The translations under genes were made by a program, and so were the position numbers. Source: Modestobacter altitudinis (GTDB lineage: Bacteria; Actinomycetota; Actinomycetes; Mycobacteriales; Geodermatophilaceae). Taken from it: a stretch of DNA of 43,941 bases. The DNA lies in assembly GCF_005930475.1 (NCBI RefSeq), contig NZ_SJEW01000040.1, forward strand, positions 1 to 43,941, in the 5' to 3' direction. This document shows, in pieces, positions 1 to 7,341 of this stretch (positions are counted from its first letter, which is position 1; each line of letters begins with the position of its first letter). Under the pieces are notes generated by a model, which saw nothing but the letters and a program-made list of their open reading frames with translations, did not search any database and was not told where the DNA came from.

Positions 1-77
1 GGCGGGCCTCGTCCGCCGACCCTGGGGACGCGGGCTGCTCGGGACCGGACACGCGACCGAGCGTAGGTGCCGCTCCC

Positions 78-623
78 TCAGTCGACCGGCTGACCCAGCC
101 CCTCGAGGACCTCGGCACCCGGCAGGGCCGCGAGCACCGCCCCGGACACCGCGAGCTTGCTGCCACGGGTGCCCGAGCCGACCACCAGGAGGTCGGCGGC
201 CGCGACCGCCGGGTCGACGAGCACCGGCCACGAGGCCGGCAGCCCGATCGGGGTGATCCCGCCGTAGGCCATCCCGGTCTCGGCGACCGCGACGTCCTGG
301 GGCGCGAAGGACGCCTTGCGCGCGCCCAGGTGCCGGCGCACCAGCCCGTTGACGTCCGCGCGGGTGGTGGCCAGCACCAGGCAGGCGGCGAGGGTGGTCT
401 CCCCCGCCCGGCGGGCGGCGACCACGACGCAGTTGGCCGAGGCGGTCGCCGGCACGCCGTAGGAGTCGGTGAACGCCGCGGTGTCGGCCGACTCCTCGTC
501 GATCGCGGCGACCCAGGCCGGGCCGGACAGCCCGGGCAGCGCGGCAGCGACCGGCGCGCCGAGGAGGTCCGGGTGGTCGGTGGCGGGCAGCCAGGTCAGC
601 GAGCCGAGCTGTACAGCGGTCAT
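78..623 (-). CDS. YbaK/EbsC-family aminoacyl-tRNA deacylase-like protein
   Basis: A 181-residue protein that reads as a YbaK/prolyl-tRNA-deacylase-like domain over its whole length. Members hydrolyse mischarged aminoacyl-tRNA in the cytoplasm. Visible family features are the central segment with GARKASFAP, carrying the conserved lysine region, and the C-terminal VVGSGTRGSKLAVSG stretch typical of the fold. An upstream ATG near 743 would add a proline/arginine-rich extension; ATG at 623 is preferred because the domain begins there (MTAVQLGSLTW). It is divergent from the VOC gene. It is a stand-alone domain, not part of ProRS, and the tRNA substrate cannot be told from sequence. Confidence 0.8.
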   Translation of the reverse strand: MTAVQLGSLTWLPATDHPDLLGAPVAAALPGLSGPAWVAAIDEESADTAAFTDSYGVPATASANCVVVAARRAGETTLAACLVLATTRADVNGLVRRHLGARKASFAPQDVAVAETGMAYGGITPIGLPASWPVLVDPAVAAADLLVVGSGTRGSKLAVSGAVLAALPGAEVLEGLGQPVD

Positions 624-741
624 GGGCTGATCCTGCGGCACCGGGCAGCCGGTCCGCTCGGCCGGGCCGGCCGGACTCCCGCGCCCCGGCGGCCGGGTTC
701 TCGCTGGTCGGGGGCCTCCTGGCCGGGAGAGGATGGCGGCC

Positions 742-1101
742 ATGATCGGTCAGCTGCACTCCGTGGTCATCGACACCCCCGACCCGCACGCCCTGGCGAC
801 CTTCTACGCCGAGCTGCTCGGCATGGACGTCGCGGGCGAGCCCGGCGACGACTGGGTCGTGGCCACCGGCGCCGGCTACCGGATCGCCTTCCAGCAGGCC
901 CCGGACCTGCAGCCCCCGGACTGGCCGGACCCCGACCGCCCGCAGCAGTTCCACCTCGACATCCGGGTCGCCGACGTCGACGTCGCCGAGCCGCAGGTGC
1001 TCGAGCTGGGCGCCCGCCGGCTGCCCGGGGGCGGCGGCGACTTCCGGGTCTACGCCGACCCGGTCGGGCACCCGTTCTGCCTCGTCTGGGACGCAGTGTG
1101 A
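742..1101 (+). CDS. VOC-family (glyoxalase/bleomycin-resistance fold) protein
   Basis: About 119 residues forming one vicinal-oxygen-chelate domain: an N-terminal half starting IGQLHSVVIDTPDPHALATFY and a C-terminal half ending VYADPVGHPFCLVWD, the usual two beta-alpha-beta-beta-beta modules. Such proteins are small metal-dependent or binding proteins of varied chemistry, so the substrate is unknown. Two in-frame ATGs exist at 733 and 742. The purine-rich GGGAGAGG (725-732) abuts the first and lies 9 nt before the second, so 742 is preferred. Its TGA overlaps the GTG of the next gene by 4 nt, suggesting translational coupling. Confidence 0.8.
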   Translation: MIGQLHSVVIDTPDPHALATFYAELLGMDVAGEPGDDWVVATGAGYRIAFQQAPDLQPPDWPDPDRPQQFHLDIRVADVDVAEPQVLELGARRLPGGGGDFRVYADPVGHPFCLVWDAV

Positions 1102-1499
1102 CCCCGGACCTGACGACCGCCAGCGCGTTCGTCGCGGCGACCGGCCTCGAGCTGACCGAGGTCACCGGCACCCGGGTGGCCGGGTCCATCGACCTCGGGC
1201 CGACCCACCACACCCCGTGGGGCGTGGTGCACGGCGGCGTCTACTGCACCGTCGTGGAGTCCGCGGCCAGCATCGGTGCCAGCACCGCGGTGGCCGAGCG
1301 CGGCCAGTTCTCGGTCGGGGTGTCCAACCAGACGGACTTCCTCCGGCCGATGACCGCCGGCCGGCTCGACGTGGTCGCCGAGCCGGTCCAGCAGGGGAAG
1401 ACGCTGCAGCTGTGGCTGGTCACGCTCACCCGCGAGGACGGCAAGCTGGTCGCCCGGGGGCAGGTCCGGCTGCAGAACGTGCCGCTGCCCGGCGCGTGA
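1098..1499 (+). CDS. PaaI-family hotdog-fold thioesterase
   Basis: A 133-residue protein with the hotdog thioesterase signature: HTPWGVVHGGVYCTVVESAAS holds the HGG turn and the start of the long central helix, followed by TDFLRPMTAGRLDVVAEPV and a C-terminal strand (LVARGQVRLQNVP). Family members hydrolyse acyl-CoA or aryl-CoA esters in the cytoplasm. GTG at 1098 overlaps the stop of the VOC gene (GTGA), and its own TGA overlaps the GTG of the following kinase-like gene, so 742-2461 looks like one three-gene operon. The native CoA ester is unknown; no phenylacetate genes are nearby. Confidence 0.85.
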   Translation: MTPDLTTASAFVAATGLELTEVTGTRVAGSIDLGPTHHTPWGVVHGGVYCTVVESAASIGASTAVAERGQFSVGVSNQTDFLRPMTAGRLDVVAEPVQQGKTLQLWLVTLTREDGKLVARGQVRLQNVPLPGA

Positions 1500-2461
1500 C
1501 CGACCGCGTCGCGCGGGCCGTCGCCGCCGCAGCGGCGGTCGCCCGGGCCCAGGGGCTCCCCCGTCCGGACCCGGTCGTGCTGCACGACGGGGTCAACGTG
1601 GTGGTGCACCTGCGCCCGGCCCCGGTCGTGGCCCGGGTCGCGACGCTGACCCCGCTGCTGCGGCCGGCGATCGGCGGACCGTTCGGGCGGGAGGTGGCGC
1701 TGGCGACGGCGCTCACCGGGGTCGGCGCCGCCGTCGTCCCACCCTCGGACCTGCTGCCGCCCGGCCCGCACGAGCAGGACGGGCTGACCCTCTCGTTCTG
1801 GCGCCACCTCGAGGTGCTGCCCGAGCGACCGACCCCGGCGCAGGCTGGTGCGGCGTTCGGGGAGCTGCACGCCGCGCTGGCCGACCTGCCACCGCTGTGG
1901 ACGGGCTCACCGCTGGACACCCCGCTGGAGGACCTGGCGGAGTTCGCCGTGCAGGGTCGCGAGCTCGGCGCGGACCCGGCACTGGTCGACCGGACGGCCG
2001 AGCTGGTCGCCCGGCTGCGGCCGCTGCTGACCGGGCCGGAGACGACGCTGCACGGCGACACCCACCCGGGGAACCTGCTCCGCACGCCGGCGGGCTGGGT
2101 GTGGGCCGACCTGGAGGACACCAGCCGGGGTCCGCTGGGCTGGGACCTGGCCTGCCTGCGCCGGACCAGCAGGCTGGACGGGCGGGCCGCCCTCGACGCG
2201 CTGCCGGGCGCACCGACCGATGCCGACCTCGCGCCGTTCGGCTGGCTCCGCGCGCTGCACGCCGCGGCCTGGTGGCACGTGCACGCCGTCCGGGTGCCGG
2301 CCGACCTCGCTGCCGCCCGGGACCAGCTGAGGACGGCGGTCGAGGAGGTCAGCGCAGGGCTGCGGGCACCGCCGCCGGGTCGAGGACGACCCGGAACAGC
2401 GCGCGGGGGTCCTGCAGCGTCGCCGGTGGCCGGGCCGCCGACCGGGGCACCACGTGGCTGA
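1496..2461 (+). CDS. APH/choline-kinase-like phosphotransferase
   Basis: A 321-residue protein with the aminoglycoside-phosphotransferase fold. The catalytic loop appears as LHGDTHPGNLL and the metal-binding DFG-equivalent as WADLEDTSRGPLGWDLA. The N-lobe is short and proline-rich. These kinases phosphorylate small hydroxylated substrates; resistance is not implied. GTG at 1496 overlaps the thioesterase stop by 4 nt. The last ~35 residues (after VSAGLRAPP) are low-complexity Pro/Gly/Arg/Ala and overlap the 3' end of the convergent gene by 113 bp, so this tail probably results from a lost earlier stop and is not a functional domain. Confidence 0.75.
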   Translation: MTDRVARAVAAAAAVARAQGLPRPDPVVLHDGVNVVVHLRPAPVVARVATLTPLLRPAIGGPFGREVALATALTGVGAAVVPPSDLLPPGPHEQDGLTLSFWRHLEVLPERPTPAQAGAAFGELHAALADLPPLWTGSPLDTPLEDLAEFAVQGRELGADPALVDRTAELVARLRPLLTGPETTLHGDTHPGNLLRTPAGWVWADLEDTSRGPLGWDLACLRRTSRLDGRAALDALPGAPTDADLAPFGWLRALHAAAWWHVHAVRVPADLAAARDQLRTAVEEVSAGLRAPPPGRGRPGTARGGPAASPVAGPPTGAPRG

Positions 2462-3263
2462 ACCGGGCCGGTCGACGGTGCGGCAGCAGCTCCCGGCCGG
2501 CGAAGGAGTAGTCCCCCACCACCTCGCCGAGCAGCAGGCCGGCGCCGCGCTCGACCGGCAGTCCGACCAGGTCACCGGGCGCCATCTCGTCCAGGAAGGC
2601 CGACAGCTGCCGCAGGTCCTTGCTGGGACGTTTGTCGGCGAGCTCCTTGGCCAGCGCCCGCAGCTGCGCCGGTGACAACCCGGTGGCGTCGACGTCGATG
2701 CCGGCCTGGGTGCCCAGCCCGACGATGCCGGTGGCCAGGGCGGCGCCCAGCTCGGTGTGCGCCCGGGGGCGCACCACCCACACCGGCACGCCGGAGGGCA
2801 GGGAGGCCGGCGGGACGTCGTCGGCGCCCGGCCACTTGTAGGGCAGGTCGTCGGGGTCGCCGGGGAAGTGCGACCGGTAGGCGTCCGGGTCCTTGGCCAG
2901 CAGGTTGGAGCGGTGCGAGAGGTGCAGCTCCTCGTCCCCGACCCAGCTCGGCAGCAGGCCGGCGGCCGCCGCCTCGGCCTGGGTCATCGTCGCCGCATCC
3001 GGCGCGAACTCGGCGATGAGCGTCTCGGTGCTGTCGGCGAAGCCGCGCTCCCGCCAGACCCGCACCATCGCCAGCGAGTAGACGACGAGGCCCGCGGTGT
3101 GCCCGCGCCACATCGTCACCACGGGGTGGTTGGCCCAGCCGTAGTCGGGCAGCTCGAGCGCGCGCAGCACCTGCAGGCACTCCACGCGCTGCTTGCCGAG
3201 CCGGGGGTTGTCCAGGAGCCGGGCGGACTCGGTGAAGTCGGCGACCGGGAGGAACGTCTGCAT
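2349..3263 (-). CDS. MSMEG_6728-type (pyrimidine dimer DNA glycosylase-like) domain fused to an Mrr N-terminal-like domain
   Basis: A 304-residue protein. Residues 1 to about 155 (start MQTFLPVADFTESARLLDN, then LGKQRVECLQVLRAL, GWANHPVVTMWRGH and HRSNLLAKDPDAYRSHFP) match the actinobacterial MSMEG_6728 family, annotated as related to pyrimidine-dimer DNA glycosylase. From about residue 160 (VPVWVVRPRAHTELGAAL through GDLVGLPVERGAGLLLGEVVGDY and HRRPARF) it resembles the small sensor-like N-terminal domain of Mrr restriction enzymes. Both assignments are from recognition of conserved patterns, not a search. No nuclease motif (D-ExK) is seen. The initiator is clear because the family begins at MQTF. 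A role in DNA repair or modified-DNA recognition is inference. Confidence 0.75.
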   Translation of the reverse strand: MQTFLPVADFTESARLLDNPRLGKQRVECLQVLRALELPDYGWANHPVVTMWRGHTAGLVVYSLAMVRVWRERGFADSTETLIAEFAPDAATMTQAEAAAAGLLPSWVGDEELHLSHRSNLLAKDPDAYRSHFPGDPDDLPYKWPGADDVPPASLPSGVPVWVVRPRAHTELGAALATGIVGLGTQAGIDVDATGLSPAQLRALAKELADKRPSKDLRQLSAFLDEMAPGDLVGLPVERGAGLLLGEVVGDYSFAGRELLPHRRPARFSHVVPRSAARPPATLQDPRALFRVVLDPAAVPAALR

Positions 3264-3305
3264 CGCGGTCCATCTTGGTCGAACGTCGACGAAGTCGCCC
3301 GATCA

Positions 3306-3367
3306 GCGGCCTTCCTGCAGGGGCCCACCACGAGCTTGCGAGGGGTGGGGGGCAGGGAGGTCCTTCA
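3306..3367 (-). repeat. Dispersed ~62-bp hairpin element, copy 1 (starts at the stop codon of the upstream gene)
   Basis: Read on the minus strand it begins TGAAGGACCTCCCTGCC, where TGA is the stop codon of the gene at 3365-3667, and ends GCAGGAAGGCC. It is about 86% identical to 38394-38456. The ends form a stem (CCTCCCTGC with GCAGGAAGG, one C-A mismatch) around an inner C-rich/G-rich arm. Two base pairs differ from copy 2 in a compensatory way, which supports a selected hairpin. It lies between two genes on the same strand and probably terminates transcription or stabilises the 3' end. Confidence 0.75.
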
Positions 3368-3667
3368 CCACTGGTCCAGCTCGCGCAGTGCCGCCTCCCA
3401 CTGGGTCCGCCGCTCGTCGTCGTCCTGGTCCCACCAGGCCGGGCCGCGCTCGCCGAGGCCGGTCTTGGCCAGCTGCACCCGCGCCCGGGCGGCGGCCACC
3501 GCGTCGTCGTCCCCGCGGGAGGTCCGCACCGCGGAGCGGGCCACCCCGAGGTGGTGCAGCAGCCGGCTGCGGACGTCCGCGGGCAGGGCAGGGTCCGCCG
3601 TCCGCCAGCGCCGTCCGTCGACGACGATCCAGCGGCCGTCGTCGGTGTGCTCGACCTCGCGGGCCAC
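3365..3667 (-). CDS. Small conserved actinobacterial protein of unknown function
   Basis: A 100-residue soluble, strongly charged protein. The N-terminus (DDGRWIVVDGRRWRTADPALP) looks like a small beta unit; the rest is helical with RARVQLAKTGLGERGPAWW, which recalls a family of short actinobacterial proteins often misnamed 'biopolymer transporter Tol'. No membrane segment, signal or catalytic motif is visible and no function is assigned. It lies 2 nt upstream of the sirtuin stop, on the same strand. Its own TGA is the first three bases of the dispersed hairpin repeat. Confidence 0.7.
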   Translation of the reverse strand: MAREVEHTDDGRWIVVDGRRWRTADPALPADVRSRLLHHLGVARSAVRTSRGDDDAVAAARARVQLAKTGLGERGPAWWDQDDDERRTQWEAALRELDQW

Positions 3668-3669
3668 GG

Positions 3670-4515
3670 TCAGGCGACCCGGCGGGCCAGCTCCGGGAGC
3701 ACCGCGCCCAGCGGTGCGTCCACCTTGAGGTCGGCCTTGGCGTCACCGCGGGTGGGGCCGGAGTTGACGATGGCCACCGGGATGCCGCGCTTGGCGGCGT
3801 GGATGACGAACCGGTAGCCGCTCATCACGGTCAACGACGAGCCCAGCACCAGCAGCGACCGGGCGGAGTCGACCAGCCCGAAGCAGTGGTCGACGCGGTC
3901 CCGCGGGACGGTCTCGCCGAAGAAGACGACGTCGGGCTTGAGCGGCCCGCCGCCGCAGGCCAGGCAGTCGACCATCACGAACCCGTCGAGGGCCTCCTCC
4001 GGCAGTTCCACGTCCCCGTCCGGGTTCACCTCCTCGGTGACCTCCGGCCGGAACCCCGGGTTCGCCGCCCGCAGCCGGACGTCGAGCGCGGCCCGGTCGG
4101 CGACGTCCCCGCAGCCCAGGCAGACCGTGCGGTCCAGCCCGCCGTGCAGCTCGACGACGTCCCGCGCGCCCGCGGCCTGGTGCAGCCCGTCGACGTTCTG
4201 GGTGATCACCTCGCCCACCGCCCCGGCCGCCTGCAGCGCCGCGACCGCCCGGTGGCCGGCGTTCGGGCGGGCGTCGCCGATCTGCCGCCAGCCGACGAAG
4301 CTGCGCGCCCAGTACCGGTGCCGGCCGCGCGGGTCGCGGGTGAAGGTCTGCCAGGTCATCGGGGTGTGCCGGCGCAGCGACCCGGTCGCGCCCCGGTAGT
4401 CGGGGATGCCGGAGTCGGTGGACAGGCCGGCGCCGGAGAGGACCAGTGCACCGCCGTCGGCGAGCAGGTCAGCGAGCGCGGGGACGCCCTCCAGGGCCAC
4501 GGGTGCTGCGGTCAC
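3670..4515 (-). CDS. Sir2-family NAD-dependent protein deacylase
   Basis: A 281-residue sirtuin. NAD-binding motifs are GAGLSTDSGIPDYRG near the N-terminus and TQNVDGLHQAAG; the catalytic histidine is in VELHGG. A zinc ribbon is formed by CLGC and, after a ~45-residue insert, CLACGG, and the C-terminal Rossmann part has LVLGSSLTVMSGY and AIVNSGPT. Members remove acyl groups from protein lysines, consuming NAD. GTG at 4515 is chosen: AAGGA lies 10 nt upstream, and the domain starts soon after. Upstream in-frame sequence to 4677 belongs to the overlapping SRPBCC region. Targets are unknown. Confidence 0.88.
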   Translation of the reverse strand: MTAAPVALEGVPALADLLADGGALVLSGAGLSTDSGIPDYRGATGSLRRHTPMTWQTFTRDPRGRHRYWARSFVGWRQIGDARPNAGHRAVAALQAAGAVGEVITQNVDGLHQAAGARDVVELHGGLDRTVCLGCGDVADRAALDVRLRAANPGFRPEVTEEVNPDGDVELPEEALDGFVMVDCLACGGGPLKPDVVFFGETVPRDRVDHCFGLVDSARSLLVLGSSLTVMSGYRFVIHAAKRGIPVAIVNSGPTRGDAKADLKVDAPLGAVLPELARRVA

Positions 4516-4559
4516 CGGCCCATCGTCCTTGCCCGGCGACCGATGCGCCCGTGCCCGGC

Positions 4560-5006
4560 TCAGCCGGTGGTGACCGCCTGCTCGAGCCGCTCCAGGAACG
4601 CCTCGTGGATGCGGGCCAGGCCCTTGGGCGCGAAGGTGCGCTCGAAGAACCCGCCGATGCCCCCGGCCCCGTTCCACGTCGTTCGCGCCCGCACCGTGCT
4701 GACCCCGGCGTCGGCCGGGGAGACGGTCCAGGTGGTGACCATGCTGGAGTTCGCGTCGCTCTCCACCAGCGCACCGTCGGGGCCGGCGGTGACGACGACG
4801 TCCTGCTCGCGGACCCGCTTGGCGGTGGCCTGCAGCCGCCAGTGCACCCGGGTGCCGGCGCCCCGCCCGCCGGCGTCGACCCGGTACTCGCTGTACTGCT
4901 CGGGCAGCGCGGCGGGGCGGGTGGTGACGTAGTCGGCGAGCGCGGCGCGGACCACGTCCGCGGGTGCTCGTACGACGCGTTCGGCGGTGGCGACGACCTG
5001 GCCCAT
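4560..5006 (-). CDS. SRPBCC-family (polyketide cyclase/START-like) protein
   Basis: About 148 residues. The start (MGQVVATAERVVRAPADVVRAALADY) is the classic first strand and helix of SRPBCC ligand-binding folds, followed by TRVHWRLQ, a central antiparallel sheet and the long C-terminal helix AFLERLEQAV. These proteins bind lipids or other hydrophobic ligands; no catalytic residues can be assigned. ATGs at 5015 and 5006 are both in frame; a GGCAGG motif touches the first and sits about 9 nt before the second, so 5006 is used. It lies 44 nt upstream of the sirtuin and is divergent from the DeoR-type regulator. Confidence 0.75.
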   Translation of the reverse strand: MGQVVATAERVVRAPADVVRAALADYVTTRPAALPEQYSEYRVDAGGRGAGTRVHWRLQATAKRVREQDVVVTAGPDGALVESDANSSMVTTWTVSPADAGVSTVRARTTWNGAGGIGGFFERTFAPKGLARIHEAFLERLEQAVTTG

Positions 5007-5202
5007 GCCCGTCATCCTGCCCGGCCCCGCGCGCGTCTCACCAGCAGCTGCACACCCCGCTCAGGTGATCACCGCCACCGGGGGGGCGTCAGCCACTACT
5101 GTCGCCGCGGGACGCCGCCGGCAGGAGGCCGGATGCCTGCGGCGAGCGCGGTGCCCGACCACGTTCCGGCGAGACGCCACATCCAACGACGGAGGCGGCC
5201 GG

Positions 5203-5991
5203 TTGCTCGCGCGACAACGACAGGAACGGATCCTCGAGGCGGTCCGGGCGCACGGCGGTGCCCGGGTCTCCGACCTCGTGAGCCTGCTCAACGTCTCGGA
5301 GATGACGGTGCGGCGGGACATCGCCACCCTCGCCGGCCGGGGGCTGGTCGCCCGGGTGCACGGTGGCGCCACCGCCCTGGACGGCCGGAGCGCCGACGAG
5401 CCCGGCTTCCTGGCCAAGTCGGCCATGGCGCTGCGCGAGAAGGCGGCCATCGCCCAGGTCGCTGCAGGCCTGGTCGAACCCGGCGACTCGGTGGCGCTCT
5501 CCGCCGGGACCACCACCTACGCCGTCGCCGAGGCCCTGCTCGGGGTGGCCGACCTGACCGTGGTCACGAACTCGCTGCCGGTGGCACGGCTGCTGCACGA
5601 GAGCGCCCGCCGCGACCTCACCGTGGTGCTCACCGGCGGGGTGCCGACGCCCTCGGACGCCCTCGTCGGGCCGGTCGCCGTCGGCGCCCTGCGCGGCCTG
5701 CACGTGGACTGGCTCTTCCTCGGCGTCCACGGCATCGACGAGCACGCCGGCCTGACCACCCCCAACCTCGTGGAGAGCGACACCGACCGGGCGCTGGTGG
5801 CCGCCGCGCGCCAGGTGGTGGTCGTCGCCGACTCCTCCAAGTGGCGGATCGTCGGGCTGAGCAGCATCGCCACGCTCAGCGAGGTGGACGTGCTGGTGAT
5901 GGACTCCGGCCTGCCCGAGGCAGCACGCCGGGAACTGGCCGCCCGGGTGGGCCGGCTGGCGATCGCGGAGGTGCCGGGCGCGCCCGGGTGA
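5203..5991 (+). CDS. DeoR/GlpR-family transcriptional regulator
   Basis: A 262-residue regulator. The N-terminal winged HTH spans ERILEAVRAHGGARVSDLVSLLNVSEMTVRRDIATL, with the family's HGGA wing. The C-terminal sensor domain has AGTTTYAVAEALL, VVTNSLPVA and VVVADSSKW, the sugar-phosphate-binding DeoRC pattern. TTG at 5203 is chosen because GGAGG lies 7 nt upstream and the HTH begins at residue 7; the open frame runs further upstream without homology. It sits just upstream of the sugar ABC transporter in the same direction, so it probably controls that operon in response to a phosphorylated sugar. No clear operator was found; a lone TGTTCGAT occurs near 6088. Confidence 0.88.
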   Translation: MLARQRQERILEAVRAHGGARVSDLVSLLNVSEMTVRRDIATLAGRGLVARVHGGATALDGRSADEPGFLAKSAMALREKAAIAQVAAGLVEPGDSVALSAGTTTYAVAEALLGVADLTVVTNSLPVARLLHESARRDLTVVLTGGVPTPSDALVGPVAVGALRGLHVDWLFLGVHGIDEHAGLTTPNLVESDTDRALVAAARQVVVVADSSKWRIVGLSSIATLSEVDVLVMDSGLPEAARRELAARVGRLAIAEVPGAPG

Positions 5992-6147
5992 CCAGCACGA
6001 CCGGCGGCGTGTGGAGTGGGGACCCCGGCACCGTCACCAGACCGTGATGTGACCCTTGCTTGCGCGACTGTGTCCGTTCCTGTTCGATCTGGTCCGGCGG
6101 GAGGTCCGGCCCGCACCAGGCAACGAGGCCTCACAGGGAGCGCACAC

Positions 6148-7257
6148 ATGACACGCACGATCGCCCACCGACGGACCGCACTGCGGCCGTCCCGCATCCT
6201 CGTCGCCGGCGCCACCGCGGCCCTCGTGCTCAGCGGCTGCGCCAACAGCGGCGACAGCGACGACAGCTCGGCCGGGTCGGCGTCCACCGGCTCCGGGGCC
6301 GCGCAGCAGACCGTCGAGAACACCACGGCCTCCGGCGAGGGCTGCACCCTGGAGAGCTACGGCATGCAGAAGGTGGACCTCAAGGGCGCCATCGTCGGGT
6401 TCTCCCAGTCCGAGCCGGACACCGCGGCCTTCCGCGCCGCCGAGACCCAGTCGATCAAGGACGAGGCGGCGAAGGTGGGCGTCAAGCAGCTGCTGGTCAC
6501 CAACGCCAACGCCCAGCTGACCAAGCAGATCTCCGACATCCAGGACATGCTCAACCAGGGTGCTCAGGTGCTCATCGTCGCGCCGGTCAACTCCGACGGG
6601 CTCGACCCGGCCCTGGCCGCGGCCAAGGCCAAGGGCGTCCCGGTGCTGACCATCGACCGCAAGGTCACCAACGCCTCCTGCTCGGACTACCTGGCCTTCA
6701 TCGGCTCGGACTTCGAGGACCAGGGCAAGCGCGCTGCCGACGCCATGAACGAGGCCACCGACGGCAAGGCCAACGTCGCGGTGCTGCTGGGCTCCTCCGG
6801 CAACAACGTCACCGACCTGCGGACCTCCGGGTTCGAGGACCAGGTGAAGGCGGAGTACCCGGACATCAAGATCGTCGCCTCGCAGACCGGTGACTTCGAC
6901 CGGTCCAAGGGCCAGTCGGTGGCCGAGCAGCTGCTCCAGTCCAACCCCGAGATCGACGCCATCTACGCCGAGAACGACGAGATGGGGCTCGGCGCCATGC
7001 AGGCCGTCCTGAGCGCCGGCAAGCAGCCCGGCACCGACGTCAAGATCGTGTCGATCGACGGCACGCGCAACGCCGTGCAGGCCATCGTGGACGGGCAGTA
7101 CAACGCGGTCATCGAGTCCAACCCGCGGTTCGGTCCGCTGGCCTTCTCGACGCTGACCGACTTCATGAACGGGGAGGCCATCCCCGAGGACATCATCATC
7201 GCCGACGACGAGTACACCCCCGAGAACGCCGAGTCCGAGCTGGCCAACGCGTTCTGA
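6148..7257 (+). CDS. ytfQ: Sugar ABC transporter substrate-binding lipoprotein, YtfQ-like
   Basis: A 369-residue periplasmic-binding-type lipoprotein. The signal ends at the lipobox LVLSGC (cysteine ~31), followed by a Ser/Gly/Asp-rich linker to about residue 65. The body matches the galactofuranose-binding protein YtfQ in its landmarks: GAIVGFSQSEPDTAAFRAAE, QISDIQDMLNQG, VIVAPV-like LIVAPVNSDG, GDFDRSKGQ, YAENDEMGLGA and VSIDGTRNAVQAI. It would deliver a hexose (perhaps furanose) to the permeases outside the membrane. ATG 6148 has AGGGAG about 8 nt upstream. A strong hairpin follows the gene, the usual way to keep binding protein in excess over the ATPase. Confidence 0.85.
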   Translation: MTRTIAHRRTALRPSRILVAGATAALVLSGCANSGDSDDSSAGSASTGSGAAQQTVENTTASGEGCTLESYGMQKVDLKGAIVGFSQSEPDTAAFRAAETQSIKDEAAKVGVKQLLVTNANAQLTKQISDIQDMLNQGAQVLIVAPVNSDGLDPALAAAKAKGVPVLTIDRKVTNASCSDYLAFIGSDFEDQGKRAADAMNEATDGKANVAVLLGSSGNNVTDLRTSGFEDQVKAEYPDIKIVASQTGDFDRSKGQSVAEQLLQSNPEIDAIYAENDEMGLGAMQAVLSAGKQPGTDVKIVSIDGTRNAVQAIVDGQYNAVIESNPRFGPLAFSTLTDFMNGEAIPEDIIIADDEYTPENAESELANAF

Positions 7258-7282
7258 GTCGTCGCTGACTGCTCATCCCACC

Positions 7283-7315
7283 GGCGCCCCCGGCCCCTCC
7301 CGGGCCGGGGGCGCC
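7283..7315 (+). terminator. Intra-operon hairpin (attenuator) after the binding-protein gene
   Basis: Perfect 14-bp stem GGCGCCCCCGGCCC / GGGCCGGGGGCGCC with a 5-nt CTCCC loop, 26 nt after the binding-protein stop and 26 nt before the ATPase start. There is no U-tract. It probably acts as partial terminator or 3'-end stabiliser, giving more binding protein than membrane components. Confidence 0.75.
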
Positions 7316-7341
7316 TCCGCACAACTCGACGAGGAGTCGTG

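Noticed and set aside
1217-2461. Long plus-strand frame suggesting a larger kinase gene
   Set aside because: Its first 93 codons lie over the thioesterase gene in another frame and show no homology; the GTG at 1496 with GTGA overlap explains the start.
1496-2461. Antibiotic resistance reading of the APH-like gene
   Set aside because: The fold is shared by many small-molecule kinases; no resistance-type context or close similarity is evident.
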